Source: Albifimbria verrucaria
Taxonomy: Eukaryota > Ascomycota > Sordariomycetes > Hypocreales > Stachybotryaceae
Reading direction: 5' to 3'
Assembly (NCBI GenBank): GCA_020081605.1
Contig: JAHREC010000009.1
Span: forward strand, 1,240,001 to 1,304,000
Length of the DNA stretch: 64,000 bases
Part shown: positions 23,163-36,645 of the stretch, piece after piece
Numbering within the stretch: position 1 is the stretch's first letter
Layout: every line of letters begins with the position of its first letter
Translations under genes and position numbers: made by a program
The notes under the pieces: generated by a model
What the model was told of the DNA's origin: nothing
The model's input: only the letters and a program-made list of their open reading frames with translations
The model's database searches: none

Positions 23163-25329
23163 TTGCAGGTCGCGCTCGGTTTAAATGCTCGAGAATAAAG
23201 GCCAAAAGGGTGACCGAGATACTTCTCCGATAGGAGATGTGTCCTCGGCGCAGCTATGCCCTAAGGTTTGAGCGCCTCCTCCGTCACTAAACCCAGCCAG
23301 AGATGGTGGATTCAGTGCACTGAATGATACACTGGGAAGCCTGGAGCCAATGTCTGACAACCTTCCAGTCTACCGGCGGGTATGGAAAATAAACTTAGAG
23401 AGTTAGGTTAGTGGACAAGTTCAAGTTTTGGAAATGAGAACCAGTAGCAAGAATGGCGGCGAAGGGCAGATTGGCAAAATGCGGGATTGGGCAAGGAGCT
23501 TCTCCGTAGGTGAATACCAGACAAGCCACGCAATGCAAGGCGCCAAATACTCTATCAACGACGGCGACATAAATGCGACTTACCAGTAAATATACCGAGG
23601 TGTCAAGAACCTTGAGATTGGGCTGCTAGACACAGATACGAAGCTCGTAGTCGTCGATGGCGTGTAAGCTGGTGACTGTGTGATCGTGGTGCGAGTGGAT
23701 GGGAAGTGGTAAGGAAAGGAGACTGTAGGTCCGGGTGTGTTAACAGGAGGGATCCAACCCAAGATAAAGGACCAGCTAGTAAGCACGAAGGCAAAGCTTA
23801 AAAATGGGCATGAGCATATATGTAAAGGGAATAATCAAGGAAGGGAAAAGGCAGGACGGAAATGTATGGTGGACGTAATGAATGAAATGGATAAGTCGGC
23901 GACACATGGCTTGCTGTAAGAGTGGGTGGGGGAGTAAGGTACCATAACCATGCTATCGACACCTCACCCCAGCAGCCGCACCAGGGTAGAGCAGTGCAGA
24001 ACCGTGGCTATAACGGCATCTTGGCTCCGGCTAGGAGGACGAAGGGAGATGGGTGGGGTGTACTGGAGTGGACGGTCGACTGGAGAAGGGGAGTGCGGTG
24101 GGAGGGAGTGGAGTTGTTGGTCAGGACAAGCTTTTAGACGCTGCCAAATGCAAGGCGAGACGACCCACCAAAAAGGGCCGGAGAATGATGAGAGACGAGG
24201 TACTGTACCTGTAGACAAGAGCAGTAGGGAAGATGACGCTGCAGGGCCTTTCGGGAATGTGGGATTGGGGTGGCCCGGCGGTGATTGGCCTCTAGACGAG
24301 AGTGCAGCGTTGTGGACAAGGGTCGCCCCAAGTACAGGAACTCTTGCTCTTCCTAACGGACAAGGGCCCTAAGAATTTCTGGGTGAAAGCCGAGCCGCCG
24401 CTGTGCTCAGTCCGTTACGTGAGCTTCGCGAATGGCCCCCAAATATCAGTTGGCTGCGCCCGGAATCTCGGATGGGGCAAAAGCTATGAGGTTCACGTCA
24501 GAGCGTGACCGTTGCAGGTACAGGGTCAAAGAGACTGAGAAGGCCGCCTGAGCGACGGCCAACATATTCAGTGTTGCTGACGACGCCTGCGACGACATTG
24601 ACATACCTAGCTCAGATCTTCTGAAGCCGCTTCACCCGAGCCTAAACGTTATCGAAAAAGTGGGAGGGGGACGAAAGGGGAGCGAGGCAGACAGGCTACT
24701 TTGACCCATGCGGCTCCCACCGTATCTCCGCTGTATGCCGTGCTTCCCGTCCAAGACCCAACCTTGCGTTGTTAGCGAAACAGGGGATTTCGTGGTCCGC
24801 TCCACTGGCGAGCCGCACACAGTAAAGCGAACGGACTGTACAAGCTCGTAACGGGAAGCTGCTCGGAAGGCGTGAGCAAGACTAATTCGGCGACGTCGTG
24901 CCGACTCGCTACGGTGCCGTGATGCGATGCCGTTGCCGCTTCCTGTGGTTACGGCCGATGCTCTTTGGCCTCTCTTGTTCCCCACTCGTCGTGGAGTCAG
25001 GGTCCCCGCCGATCTTGGTTCGGTTGTTGGTTAAATCGTAGTATGTGCTGTCTCACGAAAGAGCCTTTTCTTTCTCTCAGGAAGTTGGTCAGGCCAATCT
25101 TGTTTGGACCCAGCCGCTTTACCTCGACAACGAACCGAAAAGGAGCCGAACGGCGAGTGTCACCCATGAGGTAGCAGTATTAAGTAACGTTCCTGTCAAG
25201 CTGGGGATACGTGATGGGGAACGATGTGCCAACTGTATGCGATTGAGCGGGAGCCAAGGCGTCGATCTGCTGAAAGTGGCGTGTGTGTGACCGGGATATT
25301 ATGTCGCATCGTCATGTATACTACTACAG

Positions 25330-25362
25330 TGTGGTGTGCGTGTGTGCGTGCGTGTGTGCGGT
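25330..25362. repeat. GT/GCGT dinucleotide-rich microsatellite
   Basis: Imperfect alternating G/T with interspersed C, in the gene-free block. Confidence 0.8.
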
Positions 25363-26412
25363 GAATCAAGTTGGAGAAATGCGAAACTGAGAGAGGTGAC
25401 AGTTTGATAACCAAAAAGGTACGTACCATAAGAGAAAGTTACAGTACTGGAAGGAGTTGCTCTGTAGGGGCACTTGCCTAACAGCACCTTAGTTTTCTCC
25501 GCTGGAAAATAAGGTAAGTAGGGAAGACACCCAACGACTTCAAAAACGGCAAGTGCTTTGGACTAAGGTACAGTGTACAGAGTATCGGTACTTTATTTCG
25601 ACAGTTGGCTTATTTCTTACCTCTCTTGGAACCCGGACAACTCCACATCACGGCTTACGGCACGCTCGGTCAACAACGGACGACGGACAGTGTGCCCTGA
25701 ACCTCCCGTTGTCACCATCAACGTTTGGCAATACGGCAGCAGCTTGGTGACCGGAACGGAGCGGCCGAGTGTCGTATACTGGGGCTCCTGCTGAAGCTTA
25801 ATGCCGGACATGCGGCTAGCACGGCAGTTCGGCGTGATTCCAACGGGGATAACATCACTCTAAGCTATCCGCCCTCGATAGAGGCCATGCCACTAGAGAC
25901 CGATGATGACAATCAAGTCGAGCAGTTCTTAGCACCGCGCCGGGCTCGTTACAGGCGGAAGGGTGGGAACCAGAGCCACTTTTTCCTCTTCTTTTCTGTT
26001 TTCGCCGCAGAGCACTTTAAAAATCTTTGCCAGCTAAGCTTAATTTTCCTTCAATTTTTCTTAGTTGTGGATATGAGCCAAAGAAAAAAAGAAGAAAAGA
26101 AAATTTGGTGATGGTGAAAGTGGGACTGGAACCGCACGCTTGGTATGTCATTATGGTTGTCGACACACCCTTCACTCAAGCCTTGAGTCCTGTTCCTCTT
26201 TCACTTCTGTCTTTGGTAAAAGATTCAAACGATAAATTAACCCATCTTCCTATCTTGGTGCTAACCATCGTCCGCACAGGCATCGGCCGCACACCCCTCC
26301 ACGCTCCCTCTTCATTTACATGCGCCGCTGTATCACGCTATGCTTCCCAAAAGAGCCTATGTAAGCCACTTTTGCATCGTCCTAGGGGCAGACGGGCATG
26401 GAGTTGCTTTAC

Positions 26413-26436
26413 GGTACAGTACAGTACAGTACAGTA
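26413..26436. repeat. TACAG pentanucleotide tandem repeat
   Basis: Four to five head-to-tail copies of GTACA/TACAG. The same word occurs singly or doubled at several other places in the block (for example near 25568, 27012, 27573, 31810 and 32881). Confidence 0.85.
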
Positions 26437-29400
26437 GACGCCATGCGACAGGAGGGTCCCTCTCCCCCACTCCGTCCGTTCTCGCCAAACGACAAGGACG
26501 CCCTTGTTCGTGGCACAAAGCAAACCTGTTCAACTATGTGGAGGCGCCTGGGCTGAGCGGTGCCGTGGCTGCCGACGATGTTCGACGAAATGTCGATGGA
26601 TTGACGCCCCAAGCCTTGGGATTTTGCTTGACGCCTTCCCGACAGGCCTCGCCAAGTGATGCGCTGAAACTCGGTCACGATGCCGCTGTGGTGGAGGAAG
26701 ACCTTGGCTGCAGCCTCCAAGAGTGCTGCCTGCAGAGCCAAGCAAAGACAAGCCCTCGTACGAGATCTGCAACCACCGGAGACTCGGTAGTACAATCTCG
26801 CCTTATTCTCATCTGCAGAGAGCCTTGGCCGTTGGGTTGGTCTACTTAGTTGTTTATGTTAGCCTGTCGCACACTGATTATTTGTCGTTGTGCAAAAACG
26901 GCTCCTTTGTGCCACGGCTGACAATAAGCGACGACCAACTTCTCTTCCTACGCCGGGACAATGTCACGATAGTGGCCCCCTTTGGGCAGGGAAAATGGCC
27001 CCCATAAGGGCAGGTACAGTACATTTGTGAGATAAAGTAGTAAGTGGATCTTCAGGGCCAATCCTCTTGTCTTTCGCCAAGCCCTCTTGGCAGGCTTGAC
27101 AATGATTTCATATGAGAGGCCCGAGTCACGGGTCGGTGCCGTAATGCCGTTTAGCCCTTTCGACCCGCCTCAGTATTGTCTCGGCATCATTTAACCCACA
27201 ACAACAGGGCAGTCGACAAAGATCATGGGCAGAGAGCTTGTTTTCGCCGGAAATAAGGCACAGCACCCCTGTGCAATCGGGGCCGACGCTTTAAGTTGTG
27301 GAGATGTCGGTCTTGAACCATACTCGTAGTTTCTGCTTCATTGCCACCGTCGACTTCTAGAAGCTGCTTGGTTAAAATTGGCCCGCTACGAGATGCCGTT
27401 TCCTGGCTGCGTCTCAGTCAGCGCCAGGATGCATTCTCTAAAGATAAACAGTGGCTATGAGAACCAAGCCACTGTTGGTCGGCCCTGTGTAACCACGTCG
27501 CTGCGCGCACTTACAAAAACAGCTCCTGAGGTATGATCCCTCTGTTGGTATGGAGAGATGGAGCAAGTATCAGTACAGTACTGCTTCTTTCGCTTGGACA
27601 TGGACGAGCAGCCACTTTCCGTTGATCAAGAAGGTCGCACTGATTCCCTTTGGGGGTGTGAGATGCAATGGAGCTAAATGGGCCCTGCGATGCCGTTACA
27701 GCCGCTTGGTTGAGAGTGCGAAACGTACCGGTACCTGGGGCCGTTGTTGCTTGGCGACAGGGGTATGCCGACTGTCTCGGCACGCTGTTTCCAGCGCGGC
27801 GTCCAACAAGCTTGACTATGTTTTAGGGTATTACCATAAGCTTAAGTCACCGAGTCACCGGGCTCTTTCCTGGGTGCAGCATTTTGTGTCGTGGAGGCAG
27901 TGATCTGCCAATGACCTCAGATACCCAACCATTTATGTGGCGTTTTGGGAACAGCATCATCATGCTACATAGTACGCTTTTGGCGACATTTGTTACTAAT
28001 TTTTATCGACAGTGGCCTCTTAACTCGCAGTTGCTCTTCTCGTGGCTCAAAGGCGGCACAGCTTGAAGTAGCAGAAGGGAGGGAAAGAAGAAAACCAACT
28101 CGCCGTAAAACCTCCGAGACGTCTCTGTCTACTGAACGGAACGGACGGCTCTCCGTGGGCACTTGAACGTATATTCCATCCACCTTGTCTTCGAAATATG
28201 GAGATACAGATCCTACCCATAAGTTCCAGTCCTGCCGCATCCGGAAGAGGGAGAAAGTACGGCAAAGGGCTGGGGCAGATAAACAAGCTTTCGTGGCAGA
28301 GTCATGTTCTGTCTCAGGTCTCCCGGGCAGAACATGTCAGCGGCGAACTTGTCCCGAAAGGGGCGAAGACGATGCGGCTAGCAACTGACCGTGGTCGAAA
28401 TAAGAATAGATGTACTGGGGACGTTACTGAGATTGCTATCCAAATACAGATCCATTTGGTGGCGAGGATGGGTTCCGCAGTGCTCATTTGGCTGTAACAG
28501 GCAAATGCCAAATCATTTGCTCAACACGGATCACGGCAAAGCTAATGGCGGCGATAACCCTTGCGCTTTCAGCCCATTGAGCTGCCTGCCTCTCTCGAAA
28601 CGGCGGCTTGTCGTAAGAGTGCATATACAGCGGAACCTTGTTCCATCAGGAGGAACAGACCTTTGCAAACACCATCCGGCAGTGTCGGCTCTTTCAGATC
28701 TTGCTGCATCTCCATGATGGATGTTAATTAACAACGTGCCTCGGCAGCAAGGTCATACATGACGTCGCGGCACAAGAATGCCGAGTCAACTCGCAAAGGG
28801 AATTCTAGGGTGTGTGCGAAACCCTAAGTGCTAAGCGGGCGGTTGATCCTACAAGCACTGAAATATTGCCATCGTCCACCGAAACACAACCCCACATGCT
28901 CTGAGCAATGTTTCGGTCCTTCTATGCGGACTTTTCATGTACGCAGTATCAACACCGGTCGTGCCCCGATCTCTAAAAGAAGAACTGTAAGTGAGGCACA
29001 GTAGCCATCACATCGAGAGAAAGCGCCAACAATCGTCTGAAGCTCGCCAGCTCCTAGTCCGTGGGAGGAAGATGGCGTTAGATGCAGGCCTGGGGTTTTT
29101 GGTGGCGGTGTCATCTGGATAGTACAAGACGACTTACAGCACAACACACGCCTCACACCCCCTGAGTCTCCATGCCCCGGATAATCGGCTCATGAGAGAT
29201 ATGGAGGGCCCGCTCCCCTTCCGCCGATTCCAGGAGGGTTTTTGGGAGGGAATAGGCATAGCGATTAGAGTTATTTTCAAGATTGATCATAACTGAACAC
29301 GTAGCATGTCTTTCAGGTGAGATCTTCGCTCTTCATCCTCCAACCCTTCTCTAGGCCATCTCCACCGGCAATAGCGAGAATCAATTGCAGTTGTTACCTT

Positions 29401-32400
29401 GCCATTTTGACCGCCTGCCAAGCTATGTCGATCGATAGCTGTCCTGGGCGCGGCTGCACACGTTGCTTGGCACGGCCATTATGGCTGGGCGCCCAGGACC
29501 CTAATCCCCACGCAAAGGGTGCTTGAAATGAGGTCACGCAGTTGTGAGCCTACAGTGACTGCGCCTACTCCAAAGCCGTCCTTCTGCCTTGATTGCTTCG
29601 TCTAGCAGGCCGTGTGACGCTCTGGCGGATTTGCTCAAACACCGAACAGCGCAACACCCTTTCGGACAACACCCGCATGCCTGCTGCTGGAGACTGGGGT
29701 AAAACCTCCGGGGCCTTCGCGTATAGAGTTAAATAAAAGCGTTCCGCGACCTTGGAGATTGTTCGGAGAGGGGCACTCAAATTGCAGAAAGCCGATTTGC
29801 GTGGACACGAAGGGGTGACGAAGCACGGCTAAGTCGGCCATGATGGCTTCCTGACCCCTGTTCCAGCCAGCGTGCGTGGCTTCGTGCAGGGGCGTGTAAG
29901 CATAAGGTACCAGTACCTAAGCTGCTTTCCCTCAGACGAAGCTGGGTTTAAGCATGAATTTAAGCGTTGCCAGCCACTGAGCTTGGCATGGCAGCCTATC
30001 GTACTGAGCAGAGCGATGGGCAAGGGGTGTGAATATAGTGCTGGCTTGGCATGTTGGCGTACCGTTCTTCGAGTCTACAGCAGTCAAGACACGATCGAGA
30101 CCAGAGAAACGCCGTTAAAAGAGACAAGACGCGAATCCTGTAGCAACACTCGAGAACTCTGTCCAAATCTCTCATCTTAAGACCAACCATGGCGCCTTCG
30201 GCGAAGGAACCAAGGGACCAAGAGTACTTATCCGGAGGAGGCGTGCCAACCTGCCTTGTGATTCTCGATGCCGTCTCAACCGACTTGGCTTCCAGGGTGG
30301 AGCATGGCCAGTGGATCCCCCATATCTTGGGTTGCAAATCCCTTGTGCCCCTGCAAGCCTTGTTCGTTCCCCTGGTCGTTTTCTTTCCTTTTTCGGTGGT
30401 ACAGTTACAGCAAGTGCGCGCTTATTCCCGTTGTGTTTGTATGGGTAATGGGCTGGGGCTTGACCGAATCCTCTTACAGAGAGCGGAGTTTGCGCTCGTA
30501 TCGGACGAAGCAGCAAGCGAGCAAACCAAAGAACTGAAACGAACGCAGAACACTGCCTGCGATTCCCGCCCCGATGCCAAGGCGCGTTGAAGAGGTTATT
30601 CGAGATAAGGTGTATGCACATCGTGGATGTCTCCGTTTGTCTCCCCTTGTTGTGCTCAGTCGACATGAACAAATGACTACGTCGAACTGACACATGCTGA
30701 AATTTTCCGTGCCAAGAGAACGATCAGATACAGATGCATGAATTAATTGCGATCATCTTCGCCTCTCAAGCTTCACTCACTTTGTCCGTCCTCAGGCTCC
30801 GACATAGGAACCCTCGGACACCCTGCCTCGCTCTCAAGAGGGCCCTGTCACATACCTAAATAGGCCGGCGCACATAAACCTTCTGGGCTTTGGAGAGCGC
30901 TCCCAGGATTGGACCAAGGGTACACATAATCAAGCTGGTGATTAGACTTGCCACGCTCATGTAAGATCTCCAGTGACCCCTCTCTGTCATTGCTGGCTTT
31001 GTCTACGCTCGTCCAAGTCTAGAACGCACTGGACTCGGCCGCCTCTACGCTTCCCTCCGCTTGAATCTGCCACATTGGGGAGTGAGCTACGAGCGGCGCT
31101 CGGTCTATTGATTGATTTGATTTGTGTCAAAATTGGCTGAAGTGGACGAGGCCACATGGCGAGAAAACCAAGCTACCAAAAGCTTAGCTGGAGGCCTTAA
31201 CGTTTGCTGCAGTCATCAAATGGTGCAGCTTTGGCTGTACCCGCGGCAGAGTCAGTTAAAAGGTCCTTTGATTTGGTTATTGGACGCGAGCTAAGCGTTC
31301 TTCGTGCGTGTGATTGAGGGGGAGGGGCCAAATACAACGTAGCTTTATGCAAGACGTCGTTTCACAAGTTGGATCGACGAAACGCGACCGCCTGGAGACT
31401 CAGCGACTTTTCTCTGCCCGGGTTTCGCTCATGCTCTGCGGTGTAATAGTCGACTCGTCATCTCCTCAAGTATCGACGACCAGACCTTAGATGCAGGGAA
31501 GGACCCTTTGCGGAAACAAAGAAACACCATTGTCAGCCAGATCAAGCGACATTCAACGCTGTGCACAGCGCTTCAGTCTACCGCTCCTTTGCATTGTGCC
31601 TAGAGTGCGGATTCTGCATGGAGGACCGATGCGATGGCTTGTAACTCCGAGGCCCAGGGCTGCCAAGCATACGCCTGTCATACCCAAGAGAAAGCCAAGG
31701 CGACGCCGAGCGTTGGATTGAGCAGCCTGCCAAGAAAGGGTAATGGTTACCTTACCCATCGAAATCCGCCGCGCGCACTCATCGTACCGTGTTCTCATGC
31801 CCGGTTGACAGGTACAGGTACAGCTAGATTGACAGGATGACCAGACTGATCCTCTGGTTGATCTTACTCCATCACAAAAGCGCCCATGCCGCCTTCGTGG
31901 TACATTATGTGTAAGCCCAGCATCGTGTGCTAATTCGAATACCGGCCGATACCTCTCCGCGCAAGTCCGTCCTTTCCAGCCACGGGGCGAGAGGGACTGT
32001 TCCAGGCTTTTGGGGCATGGCCTGATGTTTGGATTGAGCCCCAGGCTCTGCTCGTGTAAGCTTGGGGGTGCCCTAGGGACGAGACAGGGAACTCTTGCTC
32101 GCATCGTGCATTAGCGCCTGACCTTACTTCTAATTCTAATCCTAAATCCAGCCTATCCCGCGCCCTGCCGATGTTTGCCAGTCTCCATCGTGCCTCTTGG
32201 CATAAGGGGCCAAGAATAGCTGCTGCTTGCTACTCTTTTCTCTTCTCATCGGCTGAAAGCCGAAGTCCGCTCCGTGACAAGCAAATGCCCAGAAATCCTT
32301 AGCTTTCACTAAGCGGGCCATACACGAATGACCCAGTTGGGTAACCACGAGGACCCAGGTCTGGGGTGGGCTGTAGGGTAAAGGACTTAATTGTCGAGAG

Positions 32401-35400
32401 GCCTCTTGTCGGTGAACAGCAATTTTGAAGACGGGCTTGAGGCTGCCATTCCCGACAATCGATCACATTGGCAAGTCGATTGGCTGAAGAAGGTGAGCAC
32501 TTGCGCGTTCACCAGGGCACAATTGAAATGCCTGCCATCATCCATCAGGGTTCGCTATAAAAGGCAATAAGAGACGACGGGAGGGAAAGCCCTAATGAGC
32601 TGATGTTAGATTTGACCCAGCATGTTACCCATGGGCGAGATGGAATTATTGAGTCAGCCATCCCTGGTGCAGCAGCCCGACAACGGGTTCCATAAGCCTC
32701 ATCGCTTGCTCGTTCTGCCGCGCTGATAAGGCCTACTGGTGAAAGATATACCTGAATCGATCACTGTTGCAAGATTGGGAGGGGCGTGAGCACGTAATTT
32801 CCATCATGGATAAGTCGGCACGCTCATTATGCCTTTCCTCCGGCACACCCCTGTTCGTTTCTGGGGTCGCAAGGCATTGCAGGTACAGTACTTTCACCTG
32901 AAGCCATGGCTGAGAAAGACAAGAAAGGCCCCTCTCCTCCCTGAAAGCTTTTACGTTTAGTGGGGAGCGATGGAGACAACAGAGCAGTGGAGCGAGAGGT
33001 CAGTCTTGGAACGCTTCCGGTGAGGGACTGGCGACTGTCATGTAGATCTATCGCCGACCAACAAGTCTGGACAGGCTCAAAGCAGCAGCGGTAACATTAG
33101 GACCTGCAGAACTTCTGCCATGCTATACGATTCGTGTGCGCTTGTGCTGGGACTGGCATGACTTCATTGCCAGATCTGCAGACGGACAAGACAAGCAGCG
33201 GCTCGTCTTGATTCGCCCGGCTGGGGAATTTTTACGTGAAGGATACTCCACCGCCGTCCAGCACGCCGCATCAGCTTAAGCTTATTTGGCCGCGCGATCG
33301 ACCAGTTCAGTCATCGGCACGCCCGAGGACGCCGACGAGAGACGCGCGCGCCAGACAGCGAAGTTTATGCCCGTAAGGGGAGAACGCGCTAGAAGGGGAG
33401 TGTCAATGCAAAGAGCCATGCCACTTGAGCAAACGGACGAGGACACAAGAGGCAAGGACGAGAAAATCTGCGAATGGCTTCGGAACCCGAAGAACTTGTG
33501 CCTGTGGATTCCAGATTCAATTACGTTTAGCGGATACGCCGGCTTGGACAGCTAGACAAGGTGCATACGATAGCCTCCCACGAGGGCCCTTTAAAAAGAA
33601 AAAGAGCAAAAAGAAGCTACGCCCTAATGTCAGGCTCCACGATGGAAAAGATTCCGCATACGGACCCGGCAAACTCGGAACTTGTGCGGCGCCTTGGAAC
33701 AGACACCTTGGCACACCGTCTCCCGTTGCGCTGAGCTCTCGTCGTCCGCAATGGAGTCACGGGGCCTCGCATCGTGATATTTCCTCGAATCAGCATGTAC
33801 GTACCGTACACCGTTCGAGGGTGTAACAGAAAGTTCCAGTTTATGCCCGCTTGCCGGGCATGGGCGAAACAGTCCAGCCCGTAAAGAGATTAGGATGGGC
33901 TGGGACAGTCACGGCAAAGCTTGGCTTTTTGCTGTTTCCGTAGATCCTTTATGCTTGTCGACATGTTTGATTCGGTATATTGCCACATCCAAAACTTGAC
34001 ATTCTCCAGAAAACTGGGCATCTGTAGCAGGTCAAGACACTGATTCTCGCAACAGAAACAATGTGTCAGGCTGCGAGATATGCAACGGCGTGGAGGCGCC
34101 CCGGCGGTAGCTCTGAAGATGGTAATCTTGATCGAATTGCGAATCACATTCGCATGTAAGCCTACGATATAGGTGACGTGTGACCCTCCTCTTTGTGAAC
34201 CACTTGGCTGCTTGGACACACCGACGGAGGACCAGAAACAGCGTTGCCCTTCTGCCTTAGAGCGTTTCTCAAATGCCGACTTTCCAGGACAGAATGGACA
34301 TTACGAATGCATTCAGAAGCCGATACGCCCGTAGTGAAACCGCCGGTGTGCCAATACGAACGAGAAGAGACGACTCGGGTACCAGCCCCATTCAAACGAT
34401 TCCACAAGCATTCTTCACAGTCTTCTGTCGGAGTCGTATCTGTGCCGACTCTAACGTAACAATAATGTAATAGGGCCTTGCCATTGCATGTCCCTGCCCG
34501 TGTTGACGATACCTTCAACCCCGTCCTGGCTCCTCGCCGAGCCCACAAAGGGCCCTTTCCACAGTGGCTTGCTTTTTTTTCATCCGGTCTTTCCTCTTGA
34601 TACGCAAACTGGAGCCCTTAAACCAAACTTGTTCCATGGAGCGCCTAACCTTTGACGCTATCTTTTCTGTCGACACGCCCCCTCCTCTCCACCCTCGGCT
34701 GGGTTCTAGAGGCCGGCTACGACGGCAACTATGTTGCCCACCGCTCGGAAACTCGCTGGCGGGCACCGTTTTGGAATTTCAGAACGATGACGTTGTGCTT
34801 GTCCGTCTAAGGGTCCGTTCACACACAAGCACAGAGATGATCCAGGCGCCGGCGCGGGCTGGCCTGTCGAGCGACGAGGAAAGGCTATGTATGTAGGTAT
34901 GCTTATTCCTCCCTCCCGGCATGGCCAACGCTTCTAAGGGTGACGAAGGCAGGAAAGTTTAAGTTGTCCTAGTGTAGGCCGTCTGACAGGCCGTTGACGT
35001 CTGCTGAGCCTCCAACAGTCAAGCCAATATGGATGATGCCAAGCTGAAAGCCAAGGTTTGCTTGGCTTTACTGCATAGGGGCCGCCCAACACGCGTCACG
35101 GCTTCCCAAGGTTGCGCCAAGGTTCCGGCTTCCCCAGGCCGAATGGTGTGCCTACGTAGGAAACACCAAGTAAAAGATGAGATGGCGAAACATCTCCGAG
35201 ATCTGCCCCTCCTCGTCTGCCCTAGCACAACACAGACAGGCCGTGTTGTCCGTGTCGTCCGTCCACTCCCGCGGGTCTCTCCTCGACTGGGGCTATGAAA
35301 TAATTGCGCTCACGCACCCGTCGGCGTCCGTAAAAGAGCGAAGCGAGGTAAAAGAGAAAATTTTAAGCTCTTTCTGCAGCGACCGGATCTTCCGGGCCCC

Positions 35401-36645
35401 ATATTGACGGTGTTGCGGCCCCATGCTAACAGTAGGGCTGGCGCCGGCTTCGCATGGTCCGTCCTATTTCCACAATTCCGTATACCCGGCCTCCTGTTGC
35501 TGTGACCGTTCTTTTACGACCGACGATGGAGGGTCTGGCCCACGCGCTACTTGACTCGACGGCTTTGATGGTCGTCCGTGTTCGACGGCGATAATGGAAG
35601 GGGATGAGTTGCGGGTGTCATAGCATCTGATCACCATCTTGAAAGAAGTAGATCCGAGTGTTGGGCAGCTAGGAGTCATGCTCATATTATGCTCATACCG
35701 TCAAATGTCAAAGACCTGCTAAGATGGTCAGCATAGGTCCGTCTGATCCCATGGGCTCGGAGTGATCGATCGTACAGGTGACCAGGGAGACAGGTCCTTC
35801 AGGCAACGTCTCGTCTATTGTCCAGATGATTCTGCGCAATGTAACTTTTGTCAATGAAGATCGGGGTATTCTATGCTGTAGTCCAGTCTATGATACATAT
35901 ACGTACTATACAAATCGCCTATGTGAACATTGTACAACCAACTCAATATCGTACAGAGCAGTTGGCCCTTCTCAGACGTAGCAACTGACCCAAGCATTGC
36001 TGCAATCATCGAGAACTTTTCCTCGTAACATCTGGCCAAGCCACGTCTGGAATAATTACCGAGCCGTCTCTCACGAGCGGACCGCTGCATTAACCGCTGG
36101 ATCTCGTACCACCAGCATCCAAAGCTCAGGCACGCCGTACCCAGACGTGTCGGCCTGCTGCACCCATATATCCGCGCCAACTTGGTTACACAGATCCTAA
36201 GGCTCATCCCATCGGGATTAACTTCAAGTCACGCATAATCTCGCGATGTTGTGGCTCGATCCGTGAGTGTCACCGCATCTGGCTTTCGAGATTCGTGGGT
36301 GCACAGCCTCGCGTGTTGGAAGGTTGGCATCTGCAGCCACCCGCACCCATCCTCCTAATTACCTCTTCTTCCATTTCGATTGCGTAGGCAGTCTGTGTCG
36401 CCACACCAACATCCGACCCCGTGGTTGTGCGGTCGTTCACATATGCACATCACCGTCTGCATGCTTGCGACGCACGTGTTTTCCGTCCGAACCGGGCGCT
36501 CCTCGTCCAAGGTAGGCATCCATTAACGAGTGAGCGTATCCGTATACTTGAAATTGAACTCAACGAGGGATGTGCGTGTCTCGAGATTATCGGCGACACC
36601 GGGCGATCGTACGACGGGTCTCACGGGTACTGGTTCTTTGGCAAT

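Larger units (their letters stand above)
23163..36645. other. 13.5 kb stretch without a supportable gene
   Basis: No open frame above about 185 codons occurs, and none on either strand has a domain, intron signals or the C-ending codon bias of the neighbours. Base composition is ordinary (near 50% GC by eye), so this is not a classic AT-rich repeat-mutated island. It holds scattered simple repeats and many GGTACAGTAC-like words. Part must be the promoter of the Pac2-type gene, since regulators of this family often have long upstream regions. I recognised no transposase, reverse transcriptase, LTR pair, tRNA or rRNA. Non-coding RNA genes cannot be excluded. Confidence 0.6.

Noticed and set aside
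30172..30693. 173-codon minus-strand frame in the gene-free block
   Set aside because: Low-complexity basic sequence with an equally long overlapping plus-strand frame; no domain.
31553..32104. 183-codon minus-strand frame in the gene-free block
   Set aside because: No recognisable motif, and the residue pattern looks random (Arg/Cys/Ser scatter).
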